Shown: positions 44,189 through 55,770, counted from the first letter of the stretch. The stretch: 64,000 nt of DNA from Steroidobacter agaridevorans (GCF_009932555.1 NZ_BLJO01000006.1:343648-407647), one strand, 5' to 3'. Numbers and translations: made by a program. Notes: generated from the sequence alone by a model not told the origin.

Positions 44189-44593
44189 GGCGCTTTGCCG
44201 GCTAACGCCACGAACGGGAGCCACGAGCAAAGCACCTCACTCTTGCATGTCGGCCGATGGAAGTGGCGCAAACATGTTTCTGAAATCCTAGCGGGGAACG
44301 CGCGATCGACCGCGGCAAATGCGCGCACAACTCTCACGCAGCGAGCCGCGGGCAACTCTGGCCTGCATCAAGTGCGGAATCAGACGGCGGCCTATCGGTT
44401 GCGCGGTCGCCGCGGGAAGGAAGGGTGAAGCGGCCTAGGGCCGCATCGATGCGATTGATCGAATGTTTGGAAAGGGAGTTTCCGCGTTTCCGCGGAAACT
44501 CGAACGTTAAATTGCAGGCAGAAGGCGCGTCTCGGTCGACCCTTTCGAGCGTGTCGCCGGCCGAGTGGCAGCGGCGACCTCTTACGTTCCTTA
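44189..44593. other. Noncoding interval between higBA operator and rhlE end
   Basis: Apart from the rhlE terminator stem-loop at 44476-44501, no gene, repeat or RNA motif is supported. Overlapping frames here have no domain and show shadow-like composition. Confidence 0.4.
44476..44501 (-). terminator. Stem-loop downstream of rhlE
   Basis: On the minus strand GAGTTTCCGCG-GAAA-CGCGGAAACTC, an 11-bp perfect stem with a GAAA tetraloop, then CCCTTTCC. It lies about 95 bp after the rhlE stop. No strong U-tract, but tetraloop and position support a terminator or 3'-end stabiliser. Confidence 0.6.
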
Positions 44594-46129
44594 CTAAACG
44601 GTTCTGTTCCGATCCCCACCGCGGTGACCGCGCGATGAGTTGCGCTGTTGATTCGACCGGCCCTGGCCGTGGCCGCCGCCATGTCCTTGGCCCTGCCCGT
44701 GTCCATGCGACCGTTGCGGCCGCTGGCCGTGCGCGTGACGCGGTTGATGAGGATTCTGATGCGACTGCTGAGCCTGCGGCTGCCCACCGCCACTGCCGCG
44801 ACGCTTCCGACGACGGCGGCCTGGGCCTTCGCCAGCGGGGCGAGCAGCATCGCCATGTTGCTGATGGGACGGTCGGCCTTGCTGACCTTGCGGCCGACCT
44901 TGTCGGGCTTGCGAGCGGACCAGCTCGGACTGCGACTGACGCGGTTGTGACATCCCGCGATCACGTGAATCCTCTCGATCATCTCCACCCCGAACCGGCG
45001 GCGGCGCCGGCTTGAAGTGCGGCACATCCGCCTTGGGTACCGACTTACGCAGCAGCCGCTCGATATCCTTCAGCAGGCCCGACTCGTCCGACGAGACCAG
45101 CGACACCGCCAATCCCGTCGCGCCCGCACGCCCGGTGCGACCGATTCGGTGCACGTAGTCTTCCGGCACATTGGGCAGCTCGTAATTCACGACATGCGGC
45201 AGCTCTTTGATATCGAGTCCGCGTGAAGCCACTTCCGTCGCAACCAGGGCGCGAATGCGGAAGTTCTTGAAGTCCGAGAGAGCAGCCGTACGCGCGTTCT
45301 GGCTCTTGTTGCCATGAATCGCCGCCGTCTCGATGCCATCCTGCTCCAACTGCTTGGCCAACCGGTTCGCGCCATGCTTGGTGCGCGTGAACACCAGCAC
45401 CTGCTGCCAGTCGCCATCGAGGATCAGATGCGACAGCAACGCACGTTTCTGCTCCTTCGCGACGAAATAAGCACGCTGCTCGACCGTATCGACCGCGGCG
45501 TTACGCTTCGCGACTTCGATCTCCACCGGGTTGTGCAGCAGACCCTGCGCGAGCTTCCGGATGTCATCCGAATACGTCGCCGAGAACAACAGATTCTGCC
45601 GTTGTTTCGGCAGCAGCTTGATCACGCGGCGGATGTCGGCGATGAAGCCCATGTCCAACATGCGATCCGCTTCATCGAGCACGAAGATCTCGACGCGCGA
45701 CAAATCGACCGTCCGTTGTTGTGCGTGATCCAACAAGCGGCCGGGCGTCGCGACCAGGATGTCGGCGCCACGGCGCAGATTCTCGATCTGCGGATTGATG
45801 CTCACACCGCCGAAGATCACCAGACTGCGATGGCGCAGATATTTGCCGTAGCTCTGGATGCTTTCGTTGACCTGCGACGCCAGTTCGCGCGTCGGCACGA
45901 GAATCAAAACACGAGGCGCTCTCGATGGCGCGCCGCCTTGCAGACGCTGCAGCAACGGCAGCGTGAAGCCGGCCGTCTTGCCGGTGCCGGTCTGGGCGCC
46001 GGCCAGCACGTCGCGGCCAGCGAGAATTTCGGGAATCACTCGCGCTTGCACGGGAGTGGGTGCGGTGTAGCCACGATCGGCGAGCGCACGAGTCAGTTCG
46101 GGGATGAGCCCGAGGGCAGCAAAAGGCAT
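44594..46129 (-). CDS. rhlE: DEAD-box RNA helicase RhlE
   Basis: A 511-residue RNA helicase, with the Q-motif region [18 protein letters not shown], motif [15 protein letters not shown] box ([14 protein letters not shown]), SAT motif and [16 protein letters not shown]. The C-terminal tail (about 390-511) is a very basic, Arg/Gly/Gln/His-rich disordered extension typical of RhlE and used to hold RNA. Motif Va reads [12 protein letters not shown] where VATDIAARGLDI is usual, a small deviation. Confidence 0.95.
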   Translation of the reverse strand: MPFAALGLIPELTRALADRGYTAPTPVQARVIPEILAGRDVLAGAQTGTGKTAGFTLPLLQRLQGGAPSRAPRVLILVPTRELASQVNESIQSYGKYLRHRSLVIFGGVSINPQIENLRRGADILVATPGRLLDHAQQRTVDLSRVEIFVLDEADRMLDMGFIADIRRVIKLLPKQRQNLLFSATYSDDIRKLAQGLLHNPVEIEVAKRNAAVDTVEQRAYFVAKEQKRALLSHLILDGDWQQVLVFTRTKHGANRLAKQLEQDGIETAAIHGNKSQNARTAALSDFKNFRIRALVATEVASRGLDIKELPHVVNYELPNVPEDYVHRIGRTGRAGATGLAVSLVSSDESGLLKDIERLLRKSVPKADVPHFKPAPPPVRGGDDREDSRDRGMSQPRQSQSELVRSQARQGRPQGQQGRPSHQQHGDAARPAGEGPGRRRRKRRGSGGGQPQAQQSHQNPHQPRHAHGQRPQRSHGHGQGQGHGGGHGQGRSNQQRNSSRGHRGGDRNRTV

Positions 46130-46478
46130 GGAAACAGTTCCTCAACCAGCCTGCAGAAACTTACGTTTCGGATCCAGTGAGGCGGGAGACAAATCGAGGC
46201 GGGCCCATGTTCAAACTGCGGGGCCGACGAACCCGAGGGGTGAAGCCGACCGGATGGCGGCTGAGATGGACGCGCACTCTACCTGGATTGGCGCGATTTG
46301 ACGAGCGCAATTCTGCAGGGCGACGGCCTGTCCGCATCATGTGGCCGACCCGGGGGAACTCAAGAGGCAGGAATGGCCCGTTTGCGTAAGTGCGGCCCTG
46401 AAGGCAAAGCGCTCGACGGCGCGACGTTGTAATTTTGAGGCATCGATATGCGCTATCTCGGAAGGGGAGGACACGGAC
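46130..46478. other. Divergent promoter interval between rhlE and the acylase
   Basis: 349 bp holding both promoters. I see the acylase ribosome site GGGGAGG near 46465-46471 and no convincing -10/-35 pair, riboswitch or repeat. Confidence 0.4.
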
Positions 46479-48812
46479 ATGACTTCTCGAATCCATCGAA
46501 CAACAGGCAGCGCGGCGCTCATGTTGGCTTGTGCCGCAGTCACCGTCGGTTGTAGCAAACCCGCCTCGAACGACACGGCGGCGAGCAAGGAACGCTACAA
46601 CGCCACAGTGCGCTGGACGGCCCACGGGATGCCTCATATCAAAGCCGACGATTGGGGCAGCCTCGGCTACGGCTTCGCGTATGCAGTCGCCACCGATGCC
46701 GTATGCACGCTGGCACGTGAATTCGTGAATGCGCGAGGCGAACAATCCAAGTTCTTCGGCCCGGAGGACGGTCGCCTCGAAGCCGACATCTTTCACAAAT
46801 CGGTGATCACCGATCAGGCGCTCGCGCACGCGGTCGCGCGCGTTCCGGAGGAAATGGCCGCCCTCCAGGCCGGCTACGTCGCGGGATACAACCGCTATCT
46901 TGCGGACCACACTGGCGAGCAACTGCCCGCAAGCTGTCGTAACCAGCCGTGGGTAAAACCCATCGAAGCCACGGACATGACGCGCATGGGCATCGGTGTC
47001 GGCATTCGCTATGGCCTCGGCCGCTCTCCAGCGGCGATCGCCAACGCAGCGCCTCCTACGAAAGATGAAAAGATTACGTTCGTCGCGCCGCCCGCCGCCG
47101 AGGACGTGACGATGTACGGCTCGAACGCCATCGCCCTCGGCAAGCAAGCCACCGTGAACGGCAAAGGTTTGCTGTTGGGCAACCCGCATTATCCGTGGTC
47201 GGGCGGGAGTCGCTTCCACATGGCGCATCTCACGGTGCCGGGCGAATTGGATGTCATGGGCGTCGGGCTGATCACCACGCCCTTCGTCAGCATCGGCTTC
47301 AATCACGATGTCGCATGGTCACACACTGTATCCACGGGGCTGAGATACACGCTGTATGAATTGACGCTCGATCCCAAGGATCCGCTGACTTATCGATATG
47401 GCGACGAAACACGCAAGCTCACATCGCACGCGGTGAACATCGATGTGAAGCAGCCGGACGGCTCGGTGAAAAGCCAGGAGCACACGACTTACCACAGCCA
47501 CTTCGGCCCGATGCTCGAAGACAAGGATCTGCCGTGGACACGCGAGCGCGCGTACGCGATTCGCGATTCCAATCTCGATAACAACCGCTCCACGGAGCAG
47601 TACCTGAAGTTTGCGCGCGCCAGATCGGTCGGCGACATGCTGGCGGCGATGCAAACGTCACAGGGCGTCGCGTGGGTGAATACGATCGCGGCCGATCGAC
47701 AGGGCACGGCGCTGTACGCGGATCTCTCGGTTGTGCCGAATGTGGATGAAGCGTTGCTCAAGGCATGCGCGAGCGCAACGGTGAAGAAATGGGGACCGTG
47801 GCCGGCGGTAGTAATGCGAGGCGCGCCGGATTGCGAATGGCGCATCGATCAGCGAGCTCAGCAACCGGGAATCCTGCCGGCCGAACAGTCCCCGCACCTG
47901 GTGCGCGACGACTATGTGACAAATTCGAACGACAGCTATTGGCTGTCGAATCCCTCGCAACCGCTGGAAGGATATTCGCCCATCATCGGACCCGAGCGAA
48001 CGGAACGCTCGCTGCGCACGCGCGCGGGCCTCGTGTTCGTGAACGAAGTGTTGCAAGCGAAGGAAGCGAACCGATTCGATGCGCAGCGTCTGCAGGATCT
48101 GTTGTTCAGCCATCGCAATTTCGGCGCGGAGTTGGTGCTCGATGACGTGCTGGCGATCTGCAAGCACGAGCCGAAGACGGTGAAGGCGGAGAAGAGCAGC
48201 ATCGATGTGACGAGAACGTGCGAAGTACTGGCGGCGTGGGATCGCAAGCAGACCGTCACGAGCCGGGGCGCGCAAGTGTGGACGGAAGCGTGGCCTCTGA
48301 TGAGTGCGACGCCGAATCTGTGGGCGGTGCCGTTCGATGCGAACGATCCAGTGCGTACGCCGAGGCAGCTCAATGCGAGCGACGCGACGGTTCGCAAGGC
48401 AGTCATGCTCGCGTTGGCGACGGCAACGCAGAAGTTGAATGAGGCGCAGATCCCGCTGGATGCGCCGTGGGGCGAGGTTCAGTACACAGAGCACAATGGC
48501 GAGAAGATCGGAATTCCCGGCGGGGCCCACGCGACGGGCATGTTCAGCATGGTGCTGGGGAAGCTGCAGCCCGGCAAGGGCTATACACCGATCGTCACGG
48601 GCAACAGCTGGATGCAAGTAGTGACGTGGACCGACAGGGGCGAAGTGGATGCGAGAGGTCTCCTGTCGTATTCGCAGTCCGAGGAAGAGGATTCAGCGTT
48701 TGTTTCCGATCAGACGAAGTTGTATTCGATCGGACAGTGGTTGAAGTTGCCGTTCATGGAGACCGAGATTGCGGCCGATACGGTGCGCAGTTTGGAATTG
48801 AAAGGCAGCTGA
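46479..48812 (+). CDS. Penicillin acylase-family Ntn hydrolase, predicted lipoprotein
   Basis: A 777-residue N-terminal-nucleophile acylase. The precursor has a lipobox (VTVGC, Cys25), an alpha domain (about 30-212), a spacer, and the autoprocessing/nucleophile site GSNAIALG (Ser215). It resembles aculeacin/acyl-homoserine-lactone acylases such as PvdQ and AAC as well as penicillin acylases, which share this site; substrate cannot be separated by eye. Start ATG 46479 has GGGGAGG at the right distance; upstream in-frame sequence lacks a site. Membrane tethering of a self-processing acylase is noteworthy. Confidence 0.87.
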   Translation: MTSRIHRTTGSAALMLACAAVTVGCSKPASNDTAASKERYNATVRWTAHGMPHIKADDWGSLGYGFAYAVATDAVCTLAREFVNARGEQSKFFGPEDGRLEADIFHKSVITDQALAHAVARVPEEMAALQAGYVAGYNRYLADHTGEQLPASCRNQPWVKPIEATDMTRMGIGVGIRYGLGRSPAAIANAAPPTKDEKITFVAPPAAEDVTMYGSNAIALGKQATVNGKGLLLGNPHYPWSGGSRFHMAHLTVPGELDVMGVGLITTPFVSIGFNHDVAWSHTVSTGLRYTLYELTLDPKDPLTYRYGDETRKLTSHAVNIDVKQPDGSVKSQEHTTYHSHFGPMLEDKDLPWTRERAYAIRDSNLDNNRSTEQYLKFARARSVGDMLAAMQTSQGVAWVNTIAADRQGTALYADLSVVPNVDEALLKACASATVKKWGPWPAVVMRGAPDCEWRIDQRAQQPGILPAEQSPHLVRDDYVTNSNDSYWLSNPSQPLEGYSPIIGPERTERSLRTRAGLVFVNEVLQAKEANRFDAQRLQDLLFSHRNFGAELVLDDVLAICKHEPKTVKAEKSSIDVTRTCEVLAAWDRKQTVTSRGAQVWTEAWPLMSATPNLWAVPFDANDPVRTPRQLNASDATVRKAVMLALATATQKLNEAQIPLDAPWGEVQYTEHNGEKIGIPGGAHATGMFSMVLGKLQPGKGYTPIVTGNSWMQVVTWTDRGEVDARGLLSYSQSEEEDSAFVSDQTKLYSIGQWLKLPFMETEIAADTVRSLELKGS

Positions 48813-48813
48813 T

Positions 48814-50907
48814 TCACGCTCTCGCGCGAACCGGCAACAGCCCGCGCAACTTGCTGCGCAGGTCAGCTTCGCGATACGGTTTGGCCAACATATCCGCGCC
48901 CTTCTCGGGCGCGGCGTACGAAGCGGAGTAGCCAGTCGCATACAACACTGGCAGCTGCGGCCGGCGCTCACGCGCCAAGCGGCCAAGCTCGAAACCGTTC
49001 ATGCCGCCCGGCATGACGATGTCGGTGAACAACAAATCGATCTCCGACTCCCGATCGACGATATCCAGCGCGCGGGCGCCGTTATCCGCTTCGATGACGT
49101 TGAACTGCAGCTCTTTCAGCATCGCCGCCGTGACGGCACGGACGCCGGCATCGTCTTCGACAAGAAGAATGGTTCGGTCGTGCCCGGAGAGCGAGAGATC
49201 CTCGCCAGCCGCCGCCATCACGCTCGATGCTGCGTCTGTGCGCGGCAGATAGATTCTCACGCTGGTGCCGCGGTCGGGCATGCTGATGATCTTCACGTGG
49301 CCGCCCGATTGTTTGACGAAGCCATACACCATGCTCAAACCCAGGCCGGTGCCATGGCCCATGCCCTTGGTGGTGAAGAACGGTTCGAGAGCGCGCTCCA
49401 GCACCTCGGGCGTCATGCCGGCGCCCGTATCGGTCACGGAGAGCAACACGAACTCCCCTTCCGGCAGATCCTGATCGCGTTCGTTACGACCGACGTTGCG
49501 AGTTTCAATCGTCAGTGTGCCGCCTTCCGGCATGGCGTCGCGCGCGTTCACGGCGAGATTGATGAGCGACGACTCCACCTGTGCCGGATCGGCCAGCACA
49601 TTCCACAACCCGTCATGGACGAGTACATCGATCTCGATACGCTCGCCGAGCGTCCGGCCCAGCAGCTTCGCGATATTCCGGCTGACCTCGCCGAGATTCA
49701 CCGCGCTCGGCTGCAAGGGCTGACGACGGGCGAACGCCAACATACGACGCGTCAGCTCGGCGCAACTCAACGCGCCAGTGAGCGCCATCTGCGCGCGGTC
49801 GAAATTGCGGCCCGTGCCTTTCAGCGCGCGAGCCAGGGAGTCGAGGTTGCCGATCACGACTGTCAGCATGTTGTTGAAGTCGTGCGCGATGCCGCCGGTC
49901 AGCTGACCCACGGCTTCCATCTTCTGCGACTGGATGAGCTGCTGCTCGACGCGACGCCGATCGGTGATGTCCAGGCAGCTGCCGAAGATTTCGAACGGCC
50001 GGCCATCCTGGCGGTTCAGCACGGCGCGATCCAGGAACCAGCGATGCGAGCCGTCGGCGCAGATCCAGCGGTATTCGGTCGACATGCCGCCTACGGTCGG
50101 GATCATGGCGACTTCGTTGAGTACGCGCTCCCGGTCGTCGGGGTGAATGTTGTCGACCCACAGCTGCGGATCTTCGACGAGCAAATGCGGCGAGAAGCCG
50201 ATCAGATCGGCGATCACGTCGCTGATGAAGCGCGGCCCGGCAAATCCCGAGTCGATCGAGGCGCTGTATAGCGCGATGGGCAGCGAGCGCACGATGGCTG
50301 CTTGCCGTTCCTCGACCTGGCGCAACCGCCGTTCGGCTTCGAGCTTCTCCTGACGGATGCGAAAGTTCTCTTCCTGCAGGAAACGTTCGAGCGCGGCCTT
50401 GCGCTCCACTTCCGCGCTCTTGCGGTACAGATCGACCAGCACCGCGACCTTGGAGCGCAGGATCACCGGATCGACCGGCTTGAATACATAGTCGACGGCG
50501 CCCATCGTATAGGCGCGCGCGATGTGCTCGTCATCGCGATCGATGGCGCTGACGAAAATAATAGGAATGTGTCGCGAGCGCTCGCGACGTCGGATCAGCT
50601 CCGCGGTGGTGTAGCCGTCGATCCCCGGCATGTTGGCGTCGAGCAGGATGACGGCGCACTCCTCGCGCAGCAGGAAACGGAGCGCATCCTCGCCCGACGC
50701 CGCTTCGACGACAGTTTCCTCCAGCTCGGCCAGCACCTGCGCCAGCGCGAAGCGATTGTTCGGCTCGTCATCGACGATGAGGATGGTCGCGCGCATCGGC
50801 AGCGCCGGCAAAGTGCCAGTAGCGTCCAACGCCGGCGCTTCCTCGTGAGCGCCAGCGGTTCGCGGGCCCAGGGCCTGCATGCCTTTGTTCAAACGCGCCG
50901 CAGCCAC
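48814..50907 (-). CDS. Hybrid sensor histidine kinase: REC-PAS-HisKA-HATPase-REC
   Basis: A 697-residue kinase without membrane helices. An N-terminal receiver (about 40-155, Asp90 in LLDANMPG) precedes a coiled linker, a PAS domain (205-315), HisKA with His342 (GGIAHDFNNMLT), the catalytic domain (VTDTGAGM, FTTKGMGHGTGLGLSMVYGF) and a C-terminal receiver (LLFTDIVMPGG). The frame start 50907 overlaps the preceding kinase by 19 bp; ATG 50880 behind AAAGG is an alternative. It follows the HAMP-array kinase on the same strand, so both probably form one phosphorelay system. Confidence 0.9.
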   Translation of the reverse strand: MAAARLNKGMQALGPRTAGAHEEAPALDATGTLPALPMRATILIVDDEPNNRFALAQVLAELEETVVEAASGEDALRFLLREECAVILLDANMPGIDGYTTAELIRRRERSRHIPIIFVSAIDRDDEHIARAYTMGAVDYVFKPVDPVILRSKVAVLVDLYRKSAEVERKAALERFLQEENFRIRQEKLEAERRLRQVEERQAAIVRSLPIALYSASIDSGFAGPRFISDVIADLIGFSPHLLVEDPQLWVDNIHPDDRERVLNEVAMIPTVGGMSTEYRWICADGSHRWFLDRAVLNRQDGRPFEIFGSCLDITDRRRVEQQLIQSQKMEAVGQLTGGIAHDFNNMLTVVIGNLDSLARALKGTGRNFDRAQMALTGALSCAELTRRMLAFARRQPLQPSAVNLGEVSRNIAKLLGRTLGERIEIDVLVHDGLWNVLADPAQVESSLINLAVNARDAMPEGGTLTIETRNVGRNERDQDLPEGEFVLLSVTDTGAGMTPEVLERALEPFFTTKGMGHGTGLGLSMVYGFVKQSGGHVKIISMPDRGTSVRIYLPRTDAASSVMAAAGEDLSLSGHDRTILLVEDDAGVRAVTAAMLKELQFNVIEADNGARALDIVDRESEIDLLFTDIVMPGGMNGFELGRLARERRPQLPVLYATGYSASYAAPEKGADMLAKPYREADLRSKLRGLLPVRARA

Positions 50908-53900
50908 ACGCGCATCATCGAAACCAGCTGATCGACATCAACCGGTTTGGAAATGTATTCCGACGCGCCTGCTTCGATGCATTTCTCGCGGTCGCCCTTC
51001 ATGGCCTTGGCGGTGATCGCGATCATCGGCAGCTTGCGGAAACGGTCGCTGTTGCGGATCTGTCGCATGGTCTCGTAACCATCCATGTCCGGCATCATCA
51101 CGTCCATCAGCACCATGTCGATGCTGGGGGTTTCGTTCAACATGGCAATGCCTTCGCGGCCGCTCTCGGCGTGCAGCACTTCGATGTCGTGCTGCTCGAG
51201 CACGCCGGTCAGCGAGAAGATATTGCGGATATCGTCGTCGACGATCAGCACTTTGCGTCCAGCCAGCCCGGGCTCGCGACGCCGCGCTTTCTCGATGATC
51301 TCGCGCTGCTCGTCCGGCATGCGCTCGACATGGCGATGCAGGAACAGCGCGGTCTCGTCGAACAATTGCTCGTGCGACTCGGGACTCTTGAGAATGAAGG
51401 ACTCGACCAGGTTGCGCAGCTTCGCTTCGTCGGCCGGATTGAGATCCTTCGCGGTATGAATGATCACCGGCAGGCGGCGCGAGGTGTCGCGACGAATGGT
51501 CTCGATCAGTTGCACGCCATCCATATCCGGCAGCACCAGGTCGAGCACGACGCAATCGAACTCTTTGGTCTTGAGCGCCTGCAGCGCCTCCTGACCGTTC
51601 GTCACTCGCGTGAGGTGCACGTCGCCGTTGCCGATGAGCTTTTGAATCTCGCCGCTCTGCAGGTCGTCGTCCTCGACCAGCAGCAGCTCTTTCACCTTGC
51701 GGGCGATGAAATCTTCGGTGCGGGACAGCGCCCGTTGCAAGGTGGTGTGATCCACCGGCTTCTCCAGCACCGAGAACGCGCCCATCTGCAAACCACGCTC
51801 GCGCGGGTCGTCCACTGAGATGATGTGAATGGGAATGTGCCGCGTCTCGGCGCTGCGCTTGAGAATGTCCAGCAGACGCCAACCGTCCATGTCCGGCAAG
51901 TTGATATCGAGCGTGATGATGGACGGATTGAATCGACGCACCAGGGGCAACGCGCCACTGCCGGTCGCGGACACGACTGCCTTGAAGCCGCGATCGTGCG
52001 CGAGATCGAGCAGGATGCGGCCGAACTTCGCATCGTCTTCGATGATCAGCAGCACCCGGTCGCCCGGGTGAATGTTTTGTCGATCGTCGGTGAGCTCGGA
52101 CGCAACCAGCAGCGGCGTCGACTCGCGGCTCACCACGATCTGCGACGGCGCATGGGTATGCAGCAGCGTGGTCGGCTGCACCGGAGCGTGCGTCACTGCC
52201 GCCTTCGAGAAATCGTGGGTCATCGGCAGATACAGCGTGAACGTGCTGCCGACACCGGGCTTGCTCTCCACCATGATCTCGCCGCCCAACAAGCGACAGA
52301 TTTCACGGCTGATGGACAGGCCCAGGCCAGTGCCGCCGTACTTGCGACTGGTCGTGCCGTCGGCCTGCTGGAACGCTTCGAAGATCACGCGCAGCTTGTC
52401 CGCTGCGATGCCAATGCCCGTGTCGTGCACCGAGTACGCCACCACGGACGATGCCGAATTGAGCGACTGATTGCCCGGATTCCAGCCGTTGCTGGCGCGA
52501 TAGATGGACAGCTCGACGCCGCCCTCGTGCGTGAACTTGAACGCGTTCGACAGCAGATTTTTCAGAATTTGCTGAAGGCGCTTCTCGTCGGTGATCATGG
52601 TCCGTGGCAACGACGGATCCACCTCGATCTTCAGCTGTAGCTTCCGATCGCTGGCCACCTGCTCGAAGCTGCGCTGCAAGTTGTCCACCACTTCGGCGAA
52701 GTGCACGGTGCTCACGTCGAGGGTCACCGTGCCCGACTCGATCTTCGAGAGGTCGAGAATGTCATTGATGAGCGCCAGCAGCTCGGTGCCCGCGCGATTG
52801 ATGGTCTGCGCGAACTCGATCTGCTTGCCGGTAAGATTGGCGTCGGCGTTGTCGGCGAGCAGCTTGGAAAGAATCAGCAGGCTGTTGAGCGGCGTGCGCA
52901 GCTCATGCGACATGTTCGCGAGGAACTCGGACTTGTACTTGGACGTGAGCGCCAGCTGCTCGGCTTTCTCCTCGAGCATCTCCTTGGCGCGCTCCACTTC
53001 CTGGTTCTTCGCTTCCACCTGCTTGTTCTGCCACGACAGCAGGTTGGCCTTTTCCACCAGCTCTTCGTTCTTGGCGCGCAGCTCTTCCTGTTGGGAGCGC
53101 AGCAGATCTTCCGACCGCTGCAGCGTCGTGGCCTGCTGCTCGAGACGGTCGTTGGTCTTCTTCAGCTCTTCCTGCTGGCTCTGCAGCTCGCCCGTGAGCA
53201 ACTGCGACTGTGCGAGCAGCGCTTCGGTCTGCATGTTCGCGGCCAGCGTGTTGAGCACGATGCCGATGCTTTCCATCAGCTGATCGAGGAACAGCGTGTG
53301 AATGGTGCTGAAGCGCTCGAACGAGCCCAATTCCAGCACGGCCTTCACTTCGCCTTCGAACAGCGCGGGCAGCACGATCACGGTCGAAGGCTTGGCTTCG
53401 CCGAGGCCGGAAGTAATGCGCATGTAGTCGTGTGGCGCATCGGTCAACAGCATCGAGCGCTTCTCGACGGCGCACTGACCGACGAGGCCGTCGCCCAACC
53501 GCAAGCGCTGCGGCGGCCGACGACGATTGGGCGCGGCATAGCTCGCCACCAATTCGAGAATGTTTTCGCCGCCATCCTGGCGCGTGAGATAGAACAGCGC
53601 CTGATGCGCGTTCACCAGCGGCACCAGCTGCGACAGGATCAGGTTCGAGACGTGGCGGATGTCGCGCTGGCCCTGCAACAGTCGATTGAAGCGCGCGATG
53701 TTGGTCTTCAGCCAGTCCTGCTCGTTGTTCTTCTGGGTCGTGTCCTTGAGATTGCGGATCATCTCGTTGATGTTGTCCTTGAGCGAGGCCACTTCGCCCG
53801 AGGCTTCCACCGTGATGAATCGGGTGAGATCGCCCTTGGTCACGGCGGTCGCGACTTCGGCGATGGCGCGCACCTGCGTCGTGAGGTTCGCGGCGAGCTG

Positions 53901-55307
53901 GTTCACGTTATCGGTGAGGTCGCGCCACAACCCGGCAGCACCGGGCACGCTCGCCTGACCGCCGAGCTTGCCTTCGGTACCCACTTCGCGCGCCACGTTC
54001 GTCACCTGGTCGGCGAATGTCGCGAGCGTGTCGATCATGCCGTTGATGGTGTTCGCCAGCGCGGCGATCTCGCCTTTCGCTTCCACGACCAGCTTGCGCT
54101 TGAGATCGCCGTCGGCCACCGAGGTCACGACCTCGGCGATGTTTCGCACCTGGCCGGTGAGGTTCGCGGCCATGTGGTTCACGTTGTCGGTGAGGTCCTT
54201 CCAGGTGCCGGCGACGCCTTCCACTTTCGCCTGACCGCCGAGCTTGCCTTCGGTGCCCACTTCGCGCGCCACGCGCGTCACTTCGGACGCGAACGAGTTG
54301 AGCTGGTCCACCATCGTGTTGACGGTGTTCTTCAGCTCCAGAATTTCGCCGCGCGCATCGACGGTGATTTTCTTGGAGAGGTTGCCGCTGGCCACCGCGG
54401 TGGTGACTTCGGCGATGTTTCGCACCTGGCCGGTAAGATTCGCGGCCATGTGGTTCACGTTGTCGGTGAGGTCCTTCCAGGTGCCGGCGACGCCTTCCAC
54501 TTTCGCCTGGCCGCCGAGCTTGCCTTCGGTGCCCACTTCGCGCGCCACGCGCGTCACTTCGGACGCGAACGAGTTGAGCTGGTCCACCATCGTGTTGACG
54601 GTGTTCTTCAGCTCCAGCATTTCACCTTTGACGTCGACGGTGATTTTCTTGGAAAGATTGCCGCTGGCCACCGCGGTGGTGACTTCGGCGATGTTTCGCA
54701 CCTGGCCGGTGAGATTCGCGGCCATGTGATTCACGGAGTCGGTGAGATCCTTCCAGGTGCCGGCCACGCCCTTCACGTTTGCCTGACCACCCAGCTTGCC
54801 TTCCGTGCCCACTTCGCGCGCCACGCGCGTCACTTCGGAGGCGAACGATCCAAGCTGATCCACCATCGTGTTCACGACGGTGCTGATGCGGAGGTATTCG
54901 CCTCGCATCGGCCGGCCGTCGACTTCGAGGTTCATGGTCTGCGACAGGTTGCCGTTCGCGACGGCGCCGATGACGCGCGCCACTTCGGACACCGGATACG
55001 CCATCTCGCCGACCAGGCCGTTCACCGAATCGATACATTGCGACCAGCTGCCGCTGGCGGTGTTGAGGCGGGCGCGCTCGGAGATGCGGCCTTCGCGGCC
55101 GATCATTTCGCGCAGGCGGGCGAACTCCCGCGTCATGGAGTCGTTGAGCTCGACGACATCGTTGAAGGCCGTGGCGATTTCGCCGTCGATGCCGGCGAGA
55201 TCCATCGGCATGCGCACCGAAAAGTCGCCGCGCTTCAACAGGCGCAGGGCCTTGAGGATGTCGCCTCGTTCCAATGACGATGTCGTATCAATTACAGCTT
55301 GGGCCAT
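50889..55307 (-). CDS. Soluble HAMP-array hybrid histidine kinase with three receivers (Nik1-like)
   Basis: A 1472-residue cytoplasmic kinase. Residues about 15-525 hold six HAMP units, four of them with a 92-residue repeat ([15 protein letters not shown], [15 protein letters not shown]), similar to fungal group III kinases. A GAF domain (about 545-690), long coiled coil (695-790), HisKA with His801 ([11 protein letters not shown]), catalytic domain ([26 protein letters not shown]) and three receivers (about 1085-1200, 1208-1325, 1350-1470) follow. No membrane segment, so it senses an internal signal. It is followed by a second hybrid kinase and preceded by a receiver protein. Confidence 0.9.
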   Translation of the reverse strand: MAQAVIDTTSSLERGDILKALRLLKRGDFSVRMPMDLAGIDGEIATAFNDVVELNDSMTREFARLREMIGREGRISERARLNTASGSWSQCIDSVNGLVGEMAYPVSEVARVIGAVANGNLSQTMNLEVDGRPMRGEYLRISTVVNTMVDQLGSFASEVTRVAREVGTEGKLGGQANVKGVAGTWKDLTDSVNHMAANLTGQVRNIAEVTTAVASGNLSKKITVDVKGEMLELKNTVNTMVDQLNSFASEVTRVAREVGTEGKLGGQAKVEGVAGTWKDLTDNVNHMAANLTGQVRNIAEVTTAVASGNLSKKITVDARGEILELKNTVNTMVDQLNSFASEVTRVAREVGTEGKLGGQAKVEGVAGTWKDLTDNVNHMAANLTGQVRNIAEVVTSVADGDLKRKLVVEAKGEIAALANTINGMIDTLATFADQVTNVAREVGTEGKLGGQASVPGAAGLWRDLTDNVNQLAANLTTQVRAIAEVATAVTKGDLTRFITVEASGEVASLKDNINEMIRNLKDTTQKNNEQDWLKTNIARFNRLLQGQRDIRHVSNLILSQLVPLVNAHQALFYLTRQDGGENILELVASYAAPNRRRPPQRLRLGDGLVGQCAVEKRSMLLTDAPHDYMRITSGLGEAKPSTVIVLPALFEGEVKAVLELGSFERFSTIHTLFLDQLMESIGIVLNTLAANMQTEALLAQSQLLTGELQSQQEELKKTNDRLEQQATTLQRSEDLLRSQQEELRAKNEELVEKANLLSWQNKQVEAKNQEVERAKEMLEEKAEQLALTSKYKSEFLANMSHELRTPLNSLLILSKLLADNADANLTGKQIEFAQTINRAGTELLALINDILDLSKIESGTVTLDVSTVHFAEVVDNLQRSFEQVASDRKLQLKIEVDPSLPRTMITDEKRLQQILKNLLSNAFKFTHEGGVELSIYRASNGWNPGNQSLNSASSVVAYSVHDTGIGIAADKLRVIFEAFQQADGTTSRKYGGTGLGLSISREICRLLGGEIMVESKPGVGSTFTLYLPMTHDFSKAAVTHAPVQPTTLLHTHAPSQIVVSRESTPLLVASELTDDRQNIHPGDRVLLIIEDDAKFGRILLDLAHDRGFKAVVSATGSGALPLVRRFNPSIITLDINLPDMDGWRLLDILKRSAETRHIPIHIISVDDPRERGLQMGAFSVLEKPVDHTTLQRALSRTEDFIARKVKELLLVEDDDLQSGEIQKLIGNGDVHLTRVTNGQEALQALKTKEFDCVVLDLVLPDMDGVQLIETIRRDTSRRLPVIIHTAKDLNPADEAKLRNLVESFILKSPESHEQLFDETALFLHRHVERMPDEQREIIEKARRREPGLAGRKVLIVDDDIRNIFSLTGVLEQHDIEVLHAESGREGIAMLNETPSIDMVLMDVMMPDMDGYETMRQIRNSDRFRKLPMIAITAKAMKGDREKCIEAGASEYISKPVDVDQLVSMMRVWLRRV
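54138..54689 (-). repeat. Two nearly identical 276-bp tandem units within the HAMP-array kinase
   Basis: The coding DNA for residues 207-298 and 299-390 repeats with a period of 276 bp, with long stretches of identical sequence (such as the block beginning CACTTCGGACGCGAACGAG). Related but more diverged units flank them (about 53870-54965). The high identity at DNA level, not only in protein, points to recent duplication or gene conversion. Confidence 0.85.
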
Positions 55308-55347
55308 TAGCTCACCCGTCGACGGTCCAGGTACGGGACGGAGCTGC

Positions 55348-55770
55348 TCAGATCTGTAACGGCAGCTGTGCCACTGCCGCTGTCAACGCTCGCTCCACGT
55401 CCGCTTCTGTATAAGGCTTCGCGAGGAAACCCAGAGGTTGGGCGTCCTTGACCCGCTCACCCAGCGAAGCCAGCGGGGCTCCGGTCATGAGTAGGGCGGG
55501 AATTCCATGGCGGGCGCGCAAAGCGACGGCCGCATCGATGCCGTCCCCGCCGTCGCCAGCCAGGCCGACATCCACAATGGCCAGGTCCGTTGGCGTGCCC
55601 GCGGCAAACGCCAGGGCAGTTCTCAAGGAAGGGGCGATACCGCTGACTTCATGCCCCAGGTCCCGCAACACGCCTTGCAGGAACAGGCTCACCAGCGATT
55701 CGTCCTCGACTATCAATACGCGCAGTACGCGCGGAGCGGTCGTTGCGGAGGGATCGGAATTCATTTGCAT
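55348..55770 (-). CDS. Receiver-only response regulator
   Basis: A 140-residue single REC domain: RVLIVEDESLVSLFLQGVL, the phospho-Asp in LAIVDVGLAGDGG, GIPALLMTGAP and FLAKPYTEADV (Lys). No output domain. It directly precedes the HAMP-array kinase, 40 bp away and on the same strand, so it may be a shuttle or competitor in that relay. Starts ATG 55770 or 55764. Confidence 0.9.
   Translation of the reverse strand: MQMNSDPSATTAPRVLRVLIVEDESLVSLFLQGVLRDLGHEVSGIAPSLRTALAFAAGTPTDLAIVDVGLAGDGGDGIDAAVALRARHGIPALLMTGAPLASLGERVKDAQPLGFLAKPYTEADVERALTAAVAQLPLQI

Noticed and set aside
52701-55277. Plus-strand frame of 858 codons antisense to the HAMP-array kinase
   Set aside because: Its repeats merely reflect the 276-bp kinase repeats, and the product is His/Arg-rich without known motifs.
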